Assembly: GCF_002305895.1 (NCBI RefSeq)
Contig: NZ_CP022203.1
Span: forward strand, 2,458,501 to 2,522,500
Source: Corallococcus macrosporus DSM 14697
Lineage (GTDB): Bacteria; Myxococcota; Myxococcia; Myxococcales; Myxococcaceae
Length of the DNA stretch: 64,000 nt
Direction of reading: 5' to 3'
Below the pieces are notes generated by a model that was not told where the DNA came from, made no database searches, and saw nothing but the letters and a program-made list of their open reading frames with translations. Numbering within the stretch: position 1 is the first letter of the stretch; every line of letters starts with the position of its first letter. This document shows positions 29,863 to 39,429 of this stretch, one piece after another. Made by a program: the position numbers and the translations under genes.

Positions 29863-30318
29863 ATGTCTTCCCCCGTCACGGTGAAGGTGCGCCGCGTGCG
29901 CACCCATGCGGAGCCCCTGCCACTTCCCCGCTACGAAACGGCGCAGGCCGCGGGCCTGGACCTGCGCGCGGACATCGATGGGGAGCGCGTGCTGGGCCCC
30001 CTGGAGCGGCTGGCGGTGCCCACCGGGCTCGCGCTGGCGCTACCTGCCGGGTACGAAGGCCAGGTGCGGCCGCGCTCGGGGCTGGCGCTGCGGCATGGCG
30101 TCACCCTGCTCAACGCGCCCGGCACGGTGGACGCGGACTACCGGGGGGAGGTGCAGGTGGTCCTCGTCAACCTCTCCAACGAGCCCTTCACCCTGCGCCG
30201 GGGCGACCGCGTGGCCCAGCTCGTGGTGGCCGCGGTGCCGCCCGTCGTCCTCCAGGAGGTGGAGGCATTGGAGGAAACCTCCCGGGGTGGAAATGGTTTT
30301 GGTTCCACGGGGCGCTAG
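29863..30318 (+). CDS. dut: dUTP diphosphatase
   Basis: 151 residues from ATG ([13 protein letters not shown]). All five dUTPase motifs are seen: [40 protein letters not shown] and the Gly-rich end [11 protein letters not shown]. The enzyme hydrolyses dUTP to dUMP, keeping uracil out of DNA and feeding dTMP synthesis. It stands alone between the peptidase gene and the kinase-FGE gene. Confidence 0.96.
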   Translation: MSSPVTVKVRRVRTHAEPLPLPRYETAQAAGLDLRADIDGERVLGPLERLAVPTGLALALPAGYEGQVRPRSGLALRHGVTLLNAPGTVDADYRGEVQVVLVNLSNEPFTLRRGDRVAQLVVAAVPPVVLQEVEALEETSRGGNGFGSTGR

Positions 30319-30427
30319 CCGCTGACTTCCGTGCTTGGCGTTCCTTGATGACAGGGGAGCGTGCAGAATAAGAGGCTGGGCCTTCCCCCGAGGTGGGCCC
30401 CCGACTGCCTCCTGGAGTACGCCAGCT

Positions 30428-32953
30428 TTGCTCTGCTACCGCTGCGGCAGCCTCGTTCCTGCCTCTCAAGACACCTGTCCCACCTGCGGGCTGAAGCACG
30501 ATGCCTCGGCGCGCCCGCCCGCCGGAGCGTCCCGCCGGCGCGGCGCGGACGGCGCCCCCTACAAACCAGGGGACGTCGTCGCGGGCCGCTACGCCATCCA
30601 GGAGGTGGTGGGCTCCGGGCCCATGGGCTTCGTCTTCCGGGCCCAGGACGAGGAAATCGACGTCGAGGTGGCGCTCAAGGCCGTGCACCCGCGCCTGGTG
30701 CAGCAGCCGGAGGAGCGCACCCAGTTCGCGCTGTCCATGCGCGTGGCCAAGAAGCTCAACCACCCGAACCTCCTGCGCGTGTACGAGGAGGGGCTGGATG
30801 GGGACCGGCCCTTCGTCACCATGCAGCTCCTGGAGGGGATGACGCTGCGCCGGATGCTGGAGCAGCGCAGCGCGCGGGGGCAGCTCTTCTCGCTGAAGGA
30901 AGTGGAGCCGCTGCTGGCGCAGATGGCGGCGGCCCTGGACGCGGCGCACCGCTTCGGGCCGCACTCCGACCTCAAGCCGGAGAACGTCATCGTCCTGCCG
31001 GACCTGCTCAAGGTGACGGACTACGGCCTGGGCCTGGCCGTGCCGCAGCTCCCCTTCGTGCAGGCGCAGAAGGGCCAGCGCGCGGACGTCTACATCGCGC
31101 CAGAGTACGTGGGCGGGGGCGAGCTCGACACGCGCATCGACGTGTACTCGCTGGCCGTCATCGTGGGGGAGCTGCTCACCGGGCTCGTGCCCGAGGACGG
31201 CGTCATCCCCGGCCTGACGATGCACCACCCGGACCTGCCGACCTCCATCGAGGCGCTGTACCGGCGCGCGCTCAACTTCAACCCGCTGGTCCGTCCGAAG
31301 ACGGCGGGCGAGTTCGCCACCGAGTTCACCGGCATCCTCTCGCGCACGCCGGCCGCGGTGCTGTCGCGCGCGCGGAGCCTGCCGGCCCCTCCGGGCTCCT
31401 CGGCCGCGAACGCGGCGAGGCAGGCGGCCCGGCCCCCGCCGCCGGTGCCCACCGGCATGCTCCCCGCCGTGATGGAGGAGGACCTGCCACCCCCGCCGGG
31501 GGTCGCGGCGCCGAAGCCTCCCGCGCCGCTTCCGGACCTGCCGCCGGTGGACGCCACGCAGCCGCTGGATGCGGCGTCGCTGGCCGCCATCATGGGCCGT
31601 GGCAAGCCGGCCGCCGCCCCGCAGCACCTGACGGAGCAGGCACTGCCCTTCATCGCGCCGCCCGCCGCCGCGAAGGCGGCTCCCACGGCGCAGGGCGCTG
31701 CCTCGCGGCCGCCGTCGTCGCCGCCCGTGCCGGCACGCGCCGCGCCAGTGCGGAGGGAGCCCGAGGACGCGGGTGAGCGGGGCGCCTCGCAATCGCAGGA
31801 GGCCGCGGAGTCGCTGAGCCGGGCCGCCGCGCCGACGCAGGTGGATGCGCCGGCGGTGACGGACGACCGCGGCGCCGCGATGACCCTGGACGAGGCGCCG
31901 GCGGTGCCAGCAGCCCGCCCGGCCGCGCCGACGCTGGACGCGGCGCCCGCGGTGGGCCGCTCCCGTTCGCGGGCTCGCGAAGGCGCGCAGGAAGAGTCGT
32001 CGTCGCGGTCCCGCGAGGCGGGCGCCGAGGACACGGGCAGCCGCGGTCGCGGCCGGTCCGCCGAGGACTCCAGCGTGCGCCGCCGCCGGGGTTCGGAGGT
32101 GTCGGACCCGGGCTCGCGCTCCGGCGCGAAGAAGGGCGAGCCGTCGGAGGTCTCCAGTCCGCGCGCCGCGCCTCGGGGGGCGGTGCTCACCAGGCCCGCC
32201 ACGCGCGCGGCGAAGCCCAAGCGCTCCTCGTGGGGGCTGGTGCTGCTCGTGGTGGGCGGGTTGGCGGTGGGCGCGGGTGGCGGCTTCCTGGCCATCAAGC
32301 TGGCGCACAAGTTGGGCGGCAAGGGGGGCGAGACGACGGCGCCCGTGCCAGGGGGCGCGGCCGCGCTGACGGCGCCGGTGGGCGGCTGCCCGGCGGGCAT
32401 GCGGCTGGTGAGCGGCGGCGCCTTCAAGATGGGCCGCGACGAGGACGACACGCTGGGCGCCGCGGACGAGCGCCCCGTCGCCAGCATCCAGGTGCCCTCC
32501 TTCTGCGTGGATGAATACGAGTACCCCAACCAGGCCGGCGCGGTGCCGAAGGTGGCCGTGTCCTGGGAAGAGGCGCGGGGGACGTGTGAGCGCGAGGGGA
32601 AGCGGCTCTGCACGGAGGAAGAGTGGGAGAAGGCATGCAAGGGTCCGGGCAACTCGCGGTTCCCCTTCGGCGAGGCGCTGGACGCGGGCGCGTGCAACAC
32701 CGCGGCGGCCCCGGGCGGGCTGGCGGCCGCTGGACGCTTCGCGCGCTGCAAGTCGGGCTACGCGGTGATGGACCTGGCGGGCAACGCGGCGGAGTGGACG
32801 GCCACCCGCGTGAGTGGCCAGGGCTACGCGCTGAAGGGCGGCGCCTTCGACCAGCCAGAGCCCGCGTCCCGCTGCTCGGCGCGGAGCAACGGCGTGCCCA
32901 CGGCGCGCTCCAATTCGGTGGGGTTCCGGTGCTGCGCGGGTGTGCGGCAATGA
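30428..32953 (+). CDS. Kinase-formylglycine-generating-enzyme fusion
   Basis: 841 residues from a TTG that places a zinc ribbon at the N-terminus (LCYRCGSL, then CPTCGLKH); a longer TTG start at 30335 is possible. Residues about 44-300 are Hanks-kinase-like: Gly loop VGSGPMGFVF, VALKAV, HSDLKPENVIV in place of HRD, and DYG in place of DFG. The key Asp and Lys remain, so activity is possible. A Pro/Ala/Ser/Arg linker leads to one membrane span (WGLVLLVVGGLAVGAGGGF, about 600-620). The outer C-terminus (about 650-841) is an FGE-sulfatase-type domain (GGAFKMGRDEDD, GKRLCTEEEWEKAC, GNAAEWTA, SVGFRC). It overlaps the next gene by ATGA. Confidence 0.88.
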   Translation: MLCYRCGSLVPASQDTCPTCGLKHDASARPPAGASRRRGADGAPYKPGDVVAGRYAIQEVVGSGPMGFVFRAQDEEIDVEVALKAVHPRLVQQPEERTQFALSMRVAKKLNHPNLLRVYEEGLDGDRPFVTMQLLEGMTLRRMLEQRSARGQLFSLKEVEPLLAQMAAALDAAHRFGPHSDLKPENVIVLPDLLKVTDYGLGLAVPQLPFVQAQKGQRADVYIAPEYVGGGELDTRIDVYSLAVIVGELLTGLVPEDGVIPGLTMHHPDLPTSIEALYRRALNFNPLVRPKTAGEFATEFTGILSRTPAAVLSRARSLPAPPGSSAANAARQAARPPPPVPTGMLPAVMEEDLPPPPGVAAPKPPAPLPDLPPVDATQPLDAASLAAIMGRGKPAAAPQHLTEQALPFIAPPAAAKAAPTAQGAASRPPSSPPVPARAAPVRREPEDAGERGASQSQEAAESLSRAAAPTQVDAPAVTDDRGAAMTLDEAPAVPAARPAAPTLDAAPAVGRSRSRAREGAQEESSSRSREAGAEDTGSRGRGRSAEDSSVRRRRGSEVSDPGSRSGAKKGEPSEVSSPRAAPRGAVLTRPATRAAKPKRSSWGLVLLVVGGLAVGAGGGFLAIKLAHKLGGKGGETTAPVPGGAAALTAPVGGCPAGMRLVSGGAFKMGRDEDDTLGAADERPVASIQVPSFCVDEYEYPNQAGAVPKVAVSWEEARGTCEREGKRLCTEEEWEKACKGPGNSRFPFGEALDAGACNTAAAPGGLAAAGRFARCKSGYAVMDLAGNAAEWTATRVSGQGYALKGGAFDQPEPASRCSARSNGVPTARSNSVGFRCCAGVRQ

Positions 32954-33894
32954 GAGGCTGCGTCGCCGCGCTCCTCGTCGCGCTGCTGCCGGTGGTGGCC
33001 GTGGCGCAGCAGCCGGCCCGGCCTCGCGTGGTGGCGGTGAAGTCCGCCAACCTGGCGCCGTATGCCTCCGTCATCGCCGGCTTCGCGGCGGAGGCCCGGG
33101 CGGAGGTGCAGGAGGTCATGCTGGACGAAAGCGCGGGTGCGGCCGCGCGCCTCTTCAAGAAGCTGGCGGCACAGAAGCCCGCGCTGGTGCTGGCCCTGGG
33201 GCCCCTGGCCGCCAACGCCGCCCGGCGCTCGCTGGGCGAGGACGTGCCCGTCCTCTTCGCCATGGTGCCCTACTACGAGAAGTACGGGCTGGACGGCGCC
33301 AACGTCACCGGCATCTCCCTCACCAGTGACATGGGGCCGGAGCTGGAGGCGCTGAAGGCCATGTCGCCGAAGGTGAAGCGCGTGGGCATCCTGCACGACC
33401 CGCGCTTCTCCTCGGGGACGGTGACGCAGGCCCGCGCGGCGGCGGCTTCGAAGGGGATGTCCATCCTCCCGCTGGAGCTGGAGGCGGGCGGGCGGGCGGA
33501 GAAGGCGCTGGACGGCGCGGTGGGCAAGGTGGACGCGCTGCTGATGGTGGCGGACAAGACGGTGGGCAACGCGGCGGTCGTCAAGGCGCTCATCGCCTTC
33601 GCGACGGTGCACCGGGTGCCGCTGGCCGCGTTGACGTCCAGCCAGGTGAAGGAAGGGGCCACGCTGGCGCTGTCGCCAGGCCCCACGGCCATCGGCCAGC
33701 AGGCCGGGCGGCTGGCCAACCGCATCATCCACGAGAAGGTGAATCCAGGAGCGCTGGCGGTGGTTCAGCCCGAGGGGCTGGACTTGTCCCTCAATCTCAC
33801 CGCCGTCAGGAAGTTGGACCCGTCCTCCGACGCCGTGCTGGAGTTGCTCCGGCTCGCGGCGCGGCGGGACTTTGCCGTGAAGGTCTACGAGTGA
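32950..33894 (+). CDS. ABC transporter substrate-binding-like protein (ABC_sub_bind family)
   Basis: 314 residues from an ATG inside the kinase stop. Signal peptide MRGCVAALLVALLPVVAVAQ. The pattern of a periplasmic binding fold follows: LVLALGPLAANAARR, VPVLFAMV, NVTGISLTSDMGPELEAL, VKRVGILHDPR, and LANRIIHEK near the end. This matches the TrpX/ABC_sub_bind family. No permease or ATPase gene is adjacent, so it may serve in sensing or with an outer-membrane system. Its stop overlaps the purB GTG start. Confidence 0.82.
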   Translation: MRGCVAALLVALLPVVAVAQQPARPRVVAVKSANLAPYASVIAGFAAEARAEVQEVMLDESAGAAARLFKKLAAQKPALVLALGPLAANAARRSLGEDVPVLFAMVPYYEKYGLDGANVTGISLTSDMGPELEALKAMSPKVKRVGILHDPRFSSGTVTQARAAAASKGMSILPLELEAGGRAEKALDGAVGKVDALLMVADKTVGNAAVVKALIAFATVHRVPLAALTSSQVKEGATLALSPGPTAIGQQAGRLANRIIHEKVNPGALAVVQPEGLDLSLNLTAVRKLDPSSDAVLELLRLAARRDFAVKVYE

Positions 33895-35204
33895 TTCCGC
33901 GATACAGCCGTCAGGAGATGTCCTCCCTCTGGTCCGACGAGGCCCGCTACCGCCGCTGGCGCGACGTGGAGCTCGCCGCCCTGGAGGGCATGGTGGAGGC
34001 GGGGCTGGCGCCTCGCGAGGCGCTGCAGGACTGCCTGTCCCGCGCGGGTGACTTCACGTCCCAGGACGCGGCGAAAATCGAGGAGATTGAGCGCACCACC
34101 AAGCATGACGTCATCGCCTTCCTCACCTTCATGGAGGAGCGGGTGGGGCCCAGCGCGCGCTGGCTGCACCTGGGCATGACGTCCTCGGACGTGCTGGACA
34201 CGTCGCTGGCGCTCACCCTGCGTGACGCGCTGGACCTCATCCTGAAGGACCTGGACCGCGTCATGGCCGCGGTGGAGAAGCGCGCCTTCGAGCACAAGCA
34301 CACGCTGCAGATGGGCCGCAGCCACGGCATCCACGCGGAGCCCATCACCTTCGGCCACAAGCTGGCCATCTGGTACGACGAGCTGCGCCGCGCCCGCACG
34401 CGCCTTTCGCACGCGCGTGAGAGCATCGCGGTGGGGAAGATTTCCGGTGCGGTGGGCACCTTCGCGCACCTGCCGCCCGCGGTGGAGGAGCACGTCTGCC
34501 GCAAGCTGGGCCTCAAGCCCGCGCCGGCCTCCAGCCAGGTGGTGCAGCGAGACAGGCACGCGGAGTTCTTCACCGCGCTGGCGCTGCTGGGCTCCAGCAT
34601 CGAGAAGTTCGCCGTGGAGATTCGCCACCTCCAGCGCACCGAGGTGCGCGAGGCGGAGGAGCCCTTCACCGCGGGGCAGAAGGGCTCCAGCGCCATGCCG
34701 CACAAGCGCAACCCCATCCTGTCGGAGAACCTCACCGGCCTGGCGCGCCTGCTGCGCGGCTACGCGGTGAGCGCCATGGAGGACGTGGCGCTGTGGCACG
34801 AGCGGGACATCTCCCACTCGTCCGTGGAGCGCGTCATCGGGCCGGACGCCACCATCCTCGCGGACTTCATGCTCATCCGCTTCGCGCGGCTGATGGAAGA
34901 TTTGCGCGTCTACCCGGAGCAGATGAAGAAGAACCTGGACCTGCTGGGCGGCGTGGTGAACTCGCAGCGGCTCCTGCTGGAGCTGGCGCGCAAGGGCATG
35001 GACCGGCAGGCGGCCTACGTCATCGTCCAGCGCAACGCGATGAAGCTGTACGAGGAAGGACTCGACTTCCGGCAGGCCCTGCTCGCGGACGAGGACCTGC
35101 GGAAGATGATGACGCCCGAGGAGATTTCCGACTGCTTCTCCCCGGGCTACCACACGCGCCACATGGACGACGTCTTCCAGCGCGTGTTCGGCCGGAGCGC
35201 GTAG
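33891..35204 (+). CDS. purB: Adenylosuccinate lyase
   Basis: 437 residues, GTG start overlapping the previous stop (GTGA). N-terminus [22 protein letters not shown], the [12 protein letters not shown] motif, [11 protein letters not shown] with the catalytic His, and the fumarase-superfamily signature [10 protein letters not shown] near residue 266. It acts twice in purine synthesis, releasing fumarate from SAICAR and from adenylosuccinate. purC, whose product SAICAR is a PurB substrate, lies next door but convergent. Confidence 0.97.
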   Translation: MIPRYSRQEMSSLWSDEARYRRWRDVELAALEGMVEAGLAPREALQDCLSRAGDFTSQDAAKIEEIERTTKHDVIAFLTFMEERVGPSARWLHLGMTSSDVLDTSLALTLRDALDLILKDLDRVMAAVEKRAFEHKHTLQMGRSHGIHAEPITFGHKLAIWYDELRRARTRLSHARESIAVGKISGAVGTFAHLPPAVEEHVCRKLGLKPAPASSQVVQRDRHAEFFTALALLGSSIEKFAVEIRHLQRTEVREAEEPFTAGQKGSSAMPHKRNPILSENLTGLARLLRGYAVSAMEDVALWHERDISHSSVERVIGPDATILADFMLIRFARLMEDLRVYPEQMKKNLDLLGGVVNSQRLLLELARKGMDRQAAYVIVQRNAMKLYEEGLDFRQALLADEDLRKMMTPEEISDCFSPGYHTRHMDDVFQRVFGRSA

Positions 35205-35206
35205 GC

Positions 35207-35231
35207 GCCCCGTGCCCGCGCCGGGTGGGGC
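35207..35231. terminator. Shared hairpin between convergent purB and purC
   Basis: GCCCC pairs with GGGGC and an inner CCCG with CGGG around a three-base loop, filling the gap between the two stops. No T-run on either strand; a bidirectional block is plausible. Confidence 0.4.
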
Positions 35232-36190
35232 TACTTCAGATAGCCCTTCTCCCGCAGGTTGCGCTCGATGCGCGCCTTCACGTCGCCCGGCTCCAGCGTG
35301 AGCGCCGTGCCGGTGATGTGCTCGTAGGCGGCCACGTACTTGGTGGCCAGGTCCACGCGCACGTCATCCGGGATGGGCGGCGGCGTGCCCTGGCCGGAGA
35401 AGTTCCGCTCGCGGATGAGCCACTGGCGGATGTTCTCCTTGTCCAGCATCCGCTGCTCCTGTCCCTTCGCGAAGCGCGCCTCGTACTCGTCCGCCACCCA
35501 GTAGCGGCTGGAGTCCGGGGTGTGCATCTCGTCGATGACGTAGAGCGTGTCGCCCACCTTGCCGAACTCGTACTTGGTATCCACCAGGATGAGGCCGCGC
35601 GAGCGCGCCCACTGCTGGCCTTCCGCGAAGAGCCCCAGCGCGGCCTCGGTGATGCGCGCCCAGTCCCGGGGGCTGGCCAGGCCGCGGGCCAGAATCTCCT
35701 GCTCGGAGATGGGCTCGTCGTGCAGGCCGTACTCCGCCTTGGTGGACGGGGTGATGATGGGCGAGGGGAAGGCCTCGTCCTTGCGCAGGCCGTCCGGGAA
35801 GGGCAGCCCGTAGGCGGTGTGCGAGCCCTTCTGGTAGTCGCGCCACAGGCTGCCGGTGAGGTAGCCGCGCACCACCACCTCCACGGAGAAGGGCTGACAG
35901 GCGCGCGCCACGGTGACGTTGGCGTCGGGCACGTCCAGCACGTGGTTGGGGACGATGTGCTTGGTGCGCTCGAACCAGAAGGCCGCCAGCCGGTTGAGCA
36001 CCTCGCCCTTGAAGGGGATGGTGGTGAGGATGTGGTCGAACGCGGACAGCCGGTCCGTCGTCACCAGGATGAGCCGGTCGTCCCGCCGGTACGTCTCGCG
36101 GACCTTGCCTCGGTAATGCTGGCCGAGCGCGGGCAGGTCCGTCTGCTGGAGGGTGAGGGGAAGCTGCGCGTGAAGTGCGGAGGTGTTCAC
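35231..36190 (-). CDS. purC: Phosphoribosylaminoimidazole-succinocarboxamide synthase
   Basis: 319 residues, the longer, eukaryote/yeast-like length class. HYRGKVRETYRRDDRLILVTTDRLSAFD is the family N-terminus; VVVRGYLTGSLWRDYQ and LILVDTKYEFGK (SAICAR synthetase signature 2) follow, then DEMHTPDSSRYW. It joins aspartate to CAIR using ATP to give SAICAR. Convergent with purB. Confidence 0.96.
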   Translation of the reverse strand: MNTSALHAQLPLTLQQTDLPALGQHYRGKVRETYRRDDRLILVTTDRLSAFDHILTTIPFKGEVLNRLAAFWFERTKHIVPNHVLDVPDANVTVARACQPFSVEVVVRGYLTGSLWRDYQKGSHTAYGLPFPDGLRKDEAFPSPIITPSTKAEYGLHDEPISEQEILARGLASPRDWARITEAALGLFAEGQQWARSRGLILVDTKYEFGKVGDTLYVIDEMHTPDSSRYWVADEYEARFAKGQEQRMLDKENIRQWLIRERNFSGQGTPPPIPDDVRVDLATKYVAAYEHITGTALTLEPGDVKARIERNLREKGYLK

Positions 36191-36259
36191 TGTCGCCTCG
36201 CGGCCCCACTCTCGCGGGAAGGGCGAGAGGCAACGGGGCCTGACTTGAGGCGCGCGACT

Positions 36260-36847
36260 CTACTGGAGCGAAGCGGACTGGGAAGAAGGACCGTACGCCG
36301 CTGCCAGGTAGAGGAAAGCTGGGTTGATGCGCAGGATTCCGTCCACGTAGGCGACGGCGTACGGCGCGCCCGATGCCCGGTCCACCTGCACCGCGCTGTC
36401 CGGCTCGATGTCCCAGTGCGCGAGCAGCGTGCGGGCCACCAGCTCGGCCGCCTCGCGCTCGGAGAGGCCCTGGAGGCCCTCGCGGCGGTCCTCCGGCCAA
36501 CGCTCGCCGCCGGACTCGAACACCAGCTCCAGCGGCGCGCCCGCGTCAGGGGCCTGGAACAGGTCCATCTTCGCGTCGAAGCCCGGCGCGGCGAGCAGCT
36601 CGCCCTGCCGGCTGACCGGGAAGAGGACCAGGGCCTGCGCCGCCTGCCCGGACTCGATGACGGACTGCCGCGCCACCTCGCGGAAGAGCTCCAGCCGCGT
36701 CGCCGGGGACTCGAACTCCAGGAACTCCGGCGGGTTGGTGAGGGCCTGCCGCGCGCTCATCGTGGCACGAGCAGGTGCGCCGGCCTCACCACACGCGGTG
36801 AGGACCATCACGAGAGAGAGGAGCAACCCAGGGAGCCAGCGACGCAT
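36260..36847 (-). CDS. Hypothetical lipoprotein
   Basis: 195 residues. Signal peptide with lipobox LTAC (MRRWLPGLLLSLVMVLTAC). The mature part is mixed alpha/beta with no Cys beyond the lipidated one, a FESPATRLELFREVARQS helix and a C-terminal YAVAYVDGILRINPAFLYLA stretch. No family recognised. It is divergent from the TrmJ-like gene with a 51-base gap that should hold both promoters. Confidence 0.75.
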   Translation of the reverse strand: MRRWLPGLLLSLVMVLTACGEAGAPARATMSARQALTNPPEFLEFESPATRLELFREVARQSVIESGQAAQALVLFPVSRQGELLAAPGFDAKMDLFQAPDAGAPLELVFESGGERWPEDRREGLQGLSEREAAELVARTLLAHWDIEPDSAVQVDRASGAPYAVAYVDGILRINPAFLYLAAAYGPSSQSASLQ

Positions 36848-36898
36848 CAGGCGGGAATATACCGATCTGCTTCCGGATCAACCAGCTAAACTCAGCGC

Positions 36899-37630
36899 AT
36901 GCGGCCAGGGGAGCAGCTCACCGTTGTCCTTCATCAGACGCGTTCAACCGACAACCTCGGCGCCGTGGCCAGAATCATGGCCAACTTCGGATTCTCACGG
37001 CTGATTCTGTCCGAGCCGGTGCTCAAATCCATCGAGGGCGCGGAGCGGCTCGCGGTCAAAAGTGACTTCGTCCTGCGGGGCATGGAGACGACGTCCGACC
37101 TGGGCGAGGCGCTGAAGGACTGCGTGTACGCGGTGGGCACGACTTCTCGTACCCAGCTCAAGGGCCGCACCGTGCTGACGCCGGAGGAGGCCATGCAGCG
37201 GCTGGCGGAGGAGAGCGTGCGGGGCCGCGTGGCGCTCGTCTTCGGCGGCGAGCAGCGGGGCATGTCCGACGAGGACCTGGCGCGCTGCAACGATGTGCTC
37301 GCGATTCCCACGTCCTTGGTGCAGCCGTCCATGAACCTGGCGCAGTCATCCGCGGTGCTGCTGTACCTCTGCCACCGTCAGGGGCTGACGCCCACCTCGG
37401 CGGTGGCGGAGGAGCCGGGCGCGAAGCTGGGCACGCTGGGGGCGCTGGCGAAGCGGATGCGGGACGTCATGCTGCGCGCGGAGTTCCTCAACCCGCAGGC
37501 GCCGCAGCATGTGCTGAACGAGCTGGAGCAGACGTTGATGCGTGCGCGGCTGACCCAGCGCGAGGCGGAGCTGTGGCTCACGGCCTTCAAGCACTTGGAG
37601 CGCGCGGTGACGCGGGGCGCCTCGACCTGA
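36899..37630 (+). CDS. TrmH/TrmJ-family (SPOUT) RNA 2'-O-methyltransferase
   Basis: 243 residues. The N-terminus LTVVLHQTRSTDNLGAVARIMANFG and the three SPOUT motifs (AVGTTSRTQLKGR, LVFGGEQRGMSDEDL, IPTSLVQPSMNLAQSSAV) fit the TrmJ branch, which 2'-O-methylates position 32 of tRNAs. The C-terminal 80 residues form a helical extension. The P-x-MNL variant replaces the more common SLN. Which RNA is modified cannot be settled from sequence. Confidence 0.88.
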   Translation: MRPGEQLTVVLHQTRSTDNLGAVARIMANFGFSRLILSEPVLKSIEGAERLAVKSDFVLRGMETTSDLGEALKDCVYAVGTTSRTQLKGRTVLTPEEAMQRLAEESVRGRVALVFGGEQRGMSDEDLARCNDVLAIPTSLVQPSMNLAQSSAVLLYLCHRQGLTPTSAVAEEPGAKLGTLGALAKRMRDVMLRAEFLNPQAPQHVLNELEQTLMRARLTQREAELWLTAFKHLERAVTRGAST

Positions 37631-37636
37631 GGAAGA

Positions 37637-37667
37637 GGCCGCCCCGGCGCCGACAGCGAGGGCGGTC
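37637..37667. terminator. Hairpin between convergent genes
   Basis: GGCCGCCC (37637-37644) pairs with GGGCGGTC (37660-37667), eight pairs with one G-U and a 15-base loop, just after the methyltransferase stop and touching the stop of the opposing gene. No T-run. Confidence 0.4.
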
Positions 37668-37933
37668 TACGCCGCGTCCTTCTTGAAGGCCTCGCCGTGG
37701 TGCTTCTCGCAGAGGCCGGCCTTGAACGTCTTCACGCGGCACTCCGGCTTGGAGCAGGTGCGGTAGCGGCTGTGCGGCAGGTCGCCCTGGCGCCACTGCT
37801 TGTAGTGGAAGTAGCAGTAGTTCTTGGCGCGGTACGGGCGCTTGCAGCCCTCCACCGTGCACGCCTTCTTGCCATTGCTCTTCGCGAAGCGCGGCCAGCT
37901 GGTGCGCTTCTGGGTCGTCTGGGCCTCGGCCAT
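37667..37933 (-). CDS. Small protein with two tandem C-x4-C-x9-C-x2-H zinc motifs
   Basis: 88 residues from ATG, with AGGAGA nine bases upstream. The two halves repeat the same ligand spacing exactly: Cys-x4-Cys-x9-Cys-x2-His, first in CTVEGC...YCYFH and then in CSKPEC...LCEKH. Lys/Arg make up over a fifth of the protein and aromatic residues lie between the ligands, so nucleic-acid binding is likely. There is no signal peptide. The extended frame upstream of the ATG is not credible. I cannot name the family; the repeat shape suggests two small zinc folds from internal duplication. Confidence 0.85.
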   Translation of the reverse strand: MAEAQTTQKRTSWPRFAKSNGKKACTVEGCKRPYRAKNYCYFHYKQWRQGDLPHSRYRTCSKPECRVKTFKAGLCEKHHGEAFKKDAA

Positions 37934-38090
37934 GGTGAAACTCTCCTGCGAAACGATGCGTGGTCGCGGCGCCACACCGAGGTGGACCCACCGCGAGGGT
38001 ACGGAAAAAGGCGCACTGTCTAGCGCCCATGACACCCGAACGCAAGGAGGCCGGAAAACCGGGGTTCAGTGCTTCGACCCGTCCTGGACC

Positions 38091-39347
38091 TCAGGGCGCG
38101 AGGGCGTCTCTTCCAGAACCTCCCGTCCCAGGGCCTGCTTCCCCCTTGGGCGGAGCCGCCCGGCGGCCCTTCGAGCGGGGCACCGGGGACAGCAGGTCGT
38201 CCAGCACCGACTGGGGCGCCCCCGCGTGCCGTCCGGGAGCGCTGGCGGCCACGGTGGGCGCGGGCGCGTCCTCGGAGGGCATCTCATCCAGCGTCAGGGT
38301 CAGCTTCATGGGGCGGCCCAGCCGGTGGACCTGGAACTTCACGTCGCGGCCCACGCCTCGGGCGGCCACCTGCCAGCGCAGGGCGTGGGCCCGGCGCACG
38401 CGGCGCTGGTCCACGCCGACGATGACGTCGCCCACCTGAAGGCCGGCGCGCTCCGCCGGGCCGCCCGCGACGATGTCCGTCACCACCACGCCGCGGCCGC
38501 GCCGCAGGTTGAAGGCCTCCGCCACCTCCGGCGAGAAGTCCTGCACGCTCATGCCCAGCCACCCGCGGCGCACGCGGCCGTGGGCCTTGAGGTGCGGAAT
38601 CACCGTCTTCGCGATGTCGATGGGAATGGCGAAGCCGATGCCCTGGCCCGCCACGTTGACGGCGTTGGCCACCGCCACCACGTCCCCGTGCAGGTCCAGC
38701 ACCGGCCCGCCGGAGTTGCCCGGGTTGATGGAGGCATCCATCTGGATGTAGTCGAAGTCGCCGTCGCGCCCGTTGGGCGTCACGTCGGTGCGGCCCATGT
38801 AGCTGACCACGCCCACCGTCACCGAGTGGGCCAGGCCGAACGGGTTGCCGATGACGACAATCCAGTCCGCCGAGCGGACGTGTGACGCGGAGGCCAGCTT
38901 CAGCACCGGCAGCTTGCGGGGCGCGGCGATCTTCAGCAGCGCGCAGTCGGTGCGGGCGTCCTCGCCCACCACGAGCGCCTCGAACTCCTCCACGTAGCCG
39001 CGCGGGTGCAGGACGGAGACGATGACCTCCGCCGCGCCCTCCACCACGTGCGCGCTGGTGAGGATGTAGCCGTCCGGGTGGATGATGAAGCCGGAGCCGA
39101 TGCCCTTCTGCGCCTCCTCACCGTCGGCGGCCTGGACGTCCGCGGCCTGCTGCGTGGTGATGGACACCACGGAGGGCATGGCCCGGCGGGCCACGTCGCT
39201 CAGCGTGGAGCGCTGTTTCTGGAGGGCGCGGTTCTGTGACTCCACCCACAACCGGTTCCGCTCGCGGCCGGTGGCCTGCGCTGGAAACACCAGCGCGCAC
39301 ACCAGCGCGGCGAACAGGATGACACTCTTGCCTCGCGCCCTGCCCAT
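38091..39347 (-). CDS. HtrA/DegP-type trypsin-like serine protease (S1C) with PDZ domain
   Basis: 418 residues. Signal peptide ending near AQA (residues 1-25). Catalytic triad: H100 (TSAHVV), D134 (TDCALLKI) and S212 (GNSGGPVLD). A single PDZ domain occupies about 270-370 (GWLGMSVQDFSPEVAEAF, GGPAERAGLQVGDVIVGV). The protein should be periplasmic and handle misfolded envelope proteins. The Ala/Pro/Arg tail after the PDZ domain is not conserved. It is unlinked to a two-component system here. Confidence 0.95.
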   Translation of the reverse strand: MGRARGKSVILFAALVCALVFPAQATGRERNRLWVESQNRALQKQRSTLSDVARRAMPSVVSITTQQAADVQAADGEEAQKGIGSGFIIHPDGYILTSAHVVEGAAEVIVSVLHPRGYVEEFEALVVGEDARTDCALLKIAAPRKLPVLKLASASHVRSADWIVVIGNPFGLAHSVTVGVVSYMGRTDVTPNGRDGDFDYIQMDASINPGNSGGPVLDLHGDVVAVANAVNVAGQGIGFAIPIDIAKTVIPHLKAHGRVRRGWLGMSVQDFSPEVAEAFNLRRGRGVVVTDIVAGGPAERAGLQVGDVIVGVDQRRVRRAHALRWQVAARGVGRDVKFQVHRLGRPMKLTLTLDEMPSEDAPAPTVAASAPGRHAGAPQSVLDDLLSPVPRSKGRRAAPPKGEAGPGTGGSGRDALAP

Positions 39348-39429
39348 GGCCCCGCCTCCACCCCGACCATCCGCCTTCCGTGCAACCTAGGGAGGCGGAG
39401 CGGCCGGGGGAAGCGGGCCCGGCGGCGGA

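Noticed and set aside
34793-36889. Long plus-strand open frame through the end of purB and all of purC
   Set aside because: Purine enzymes in the other frames are unmistakable; this frame has no recognisable domain.
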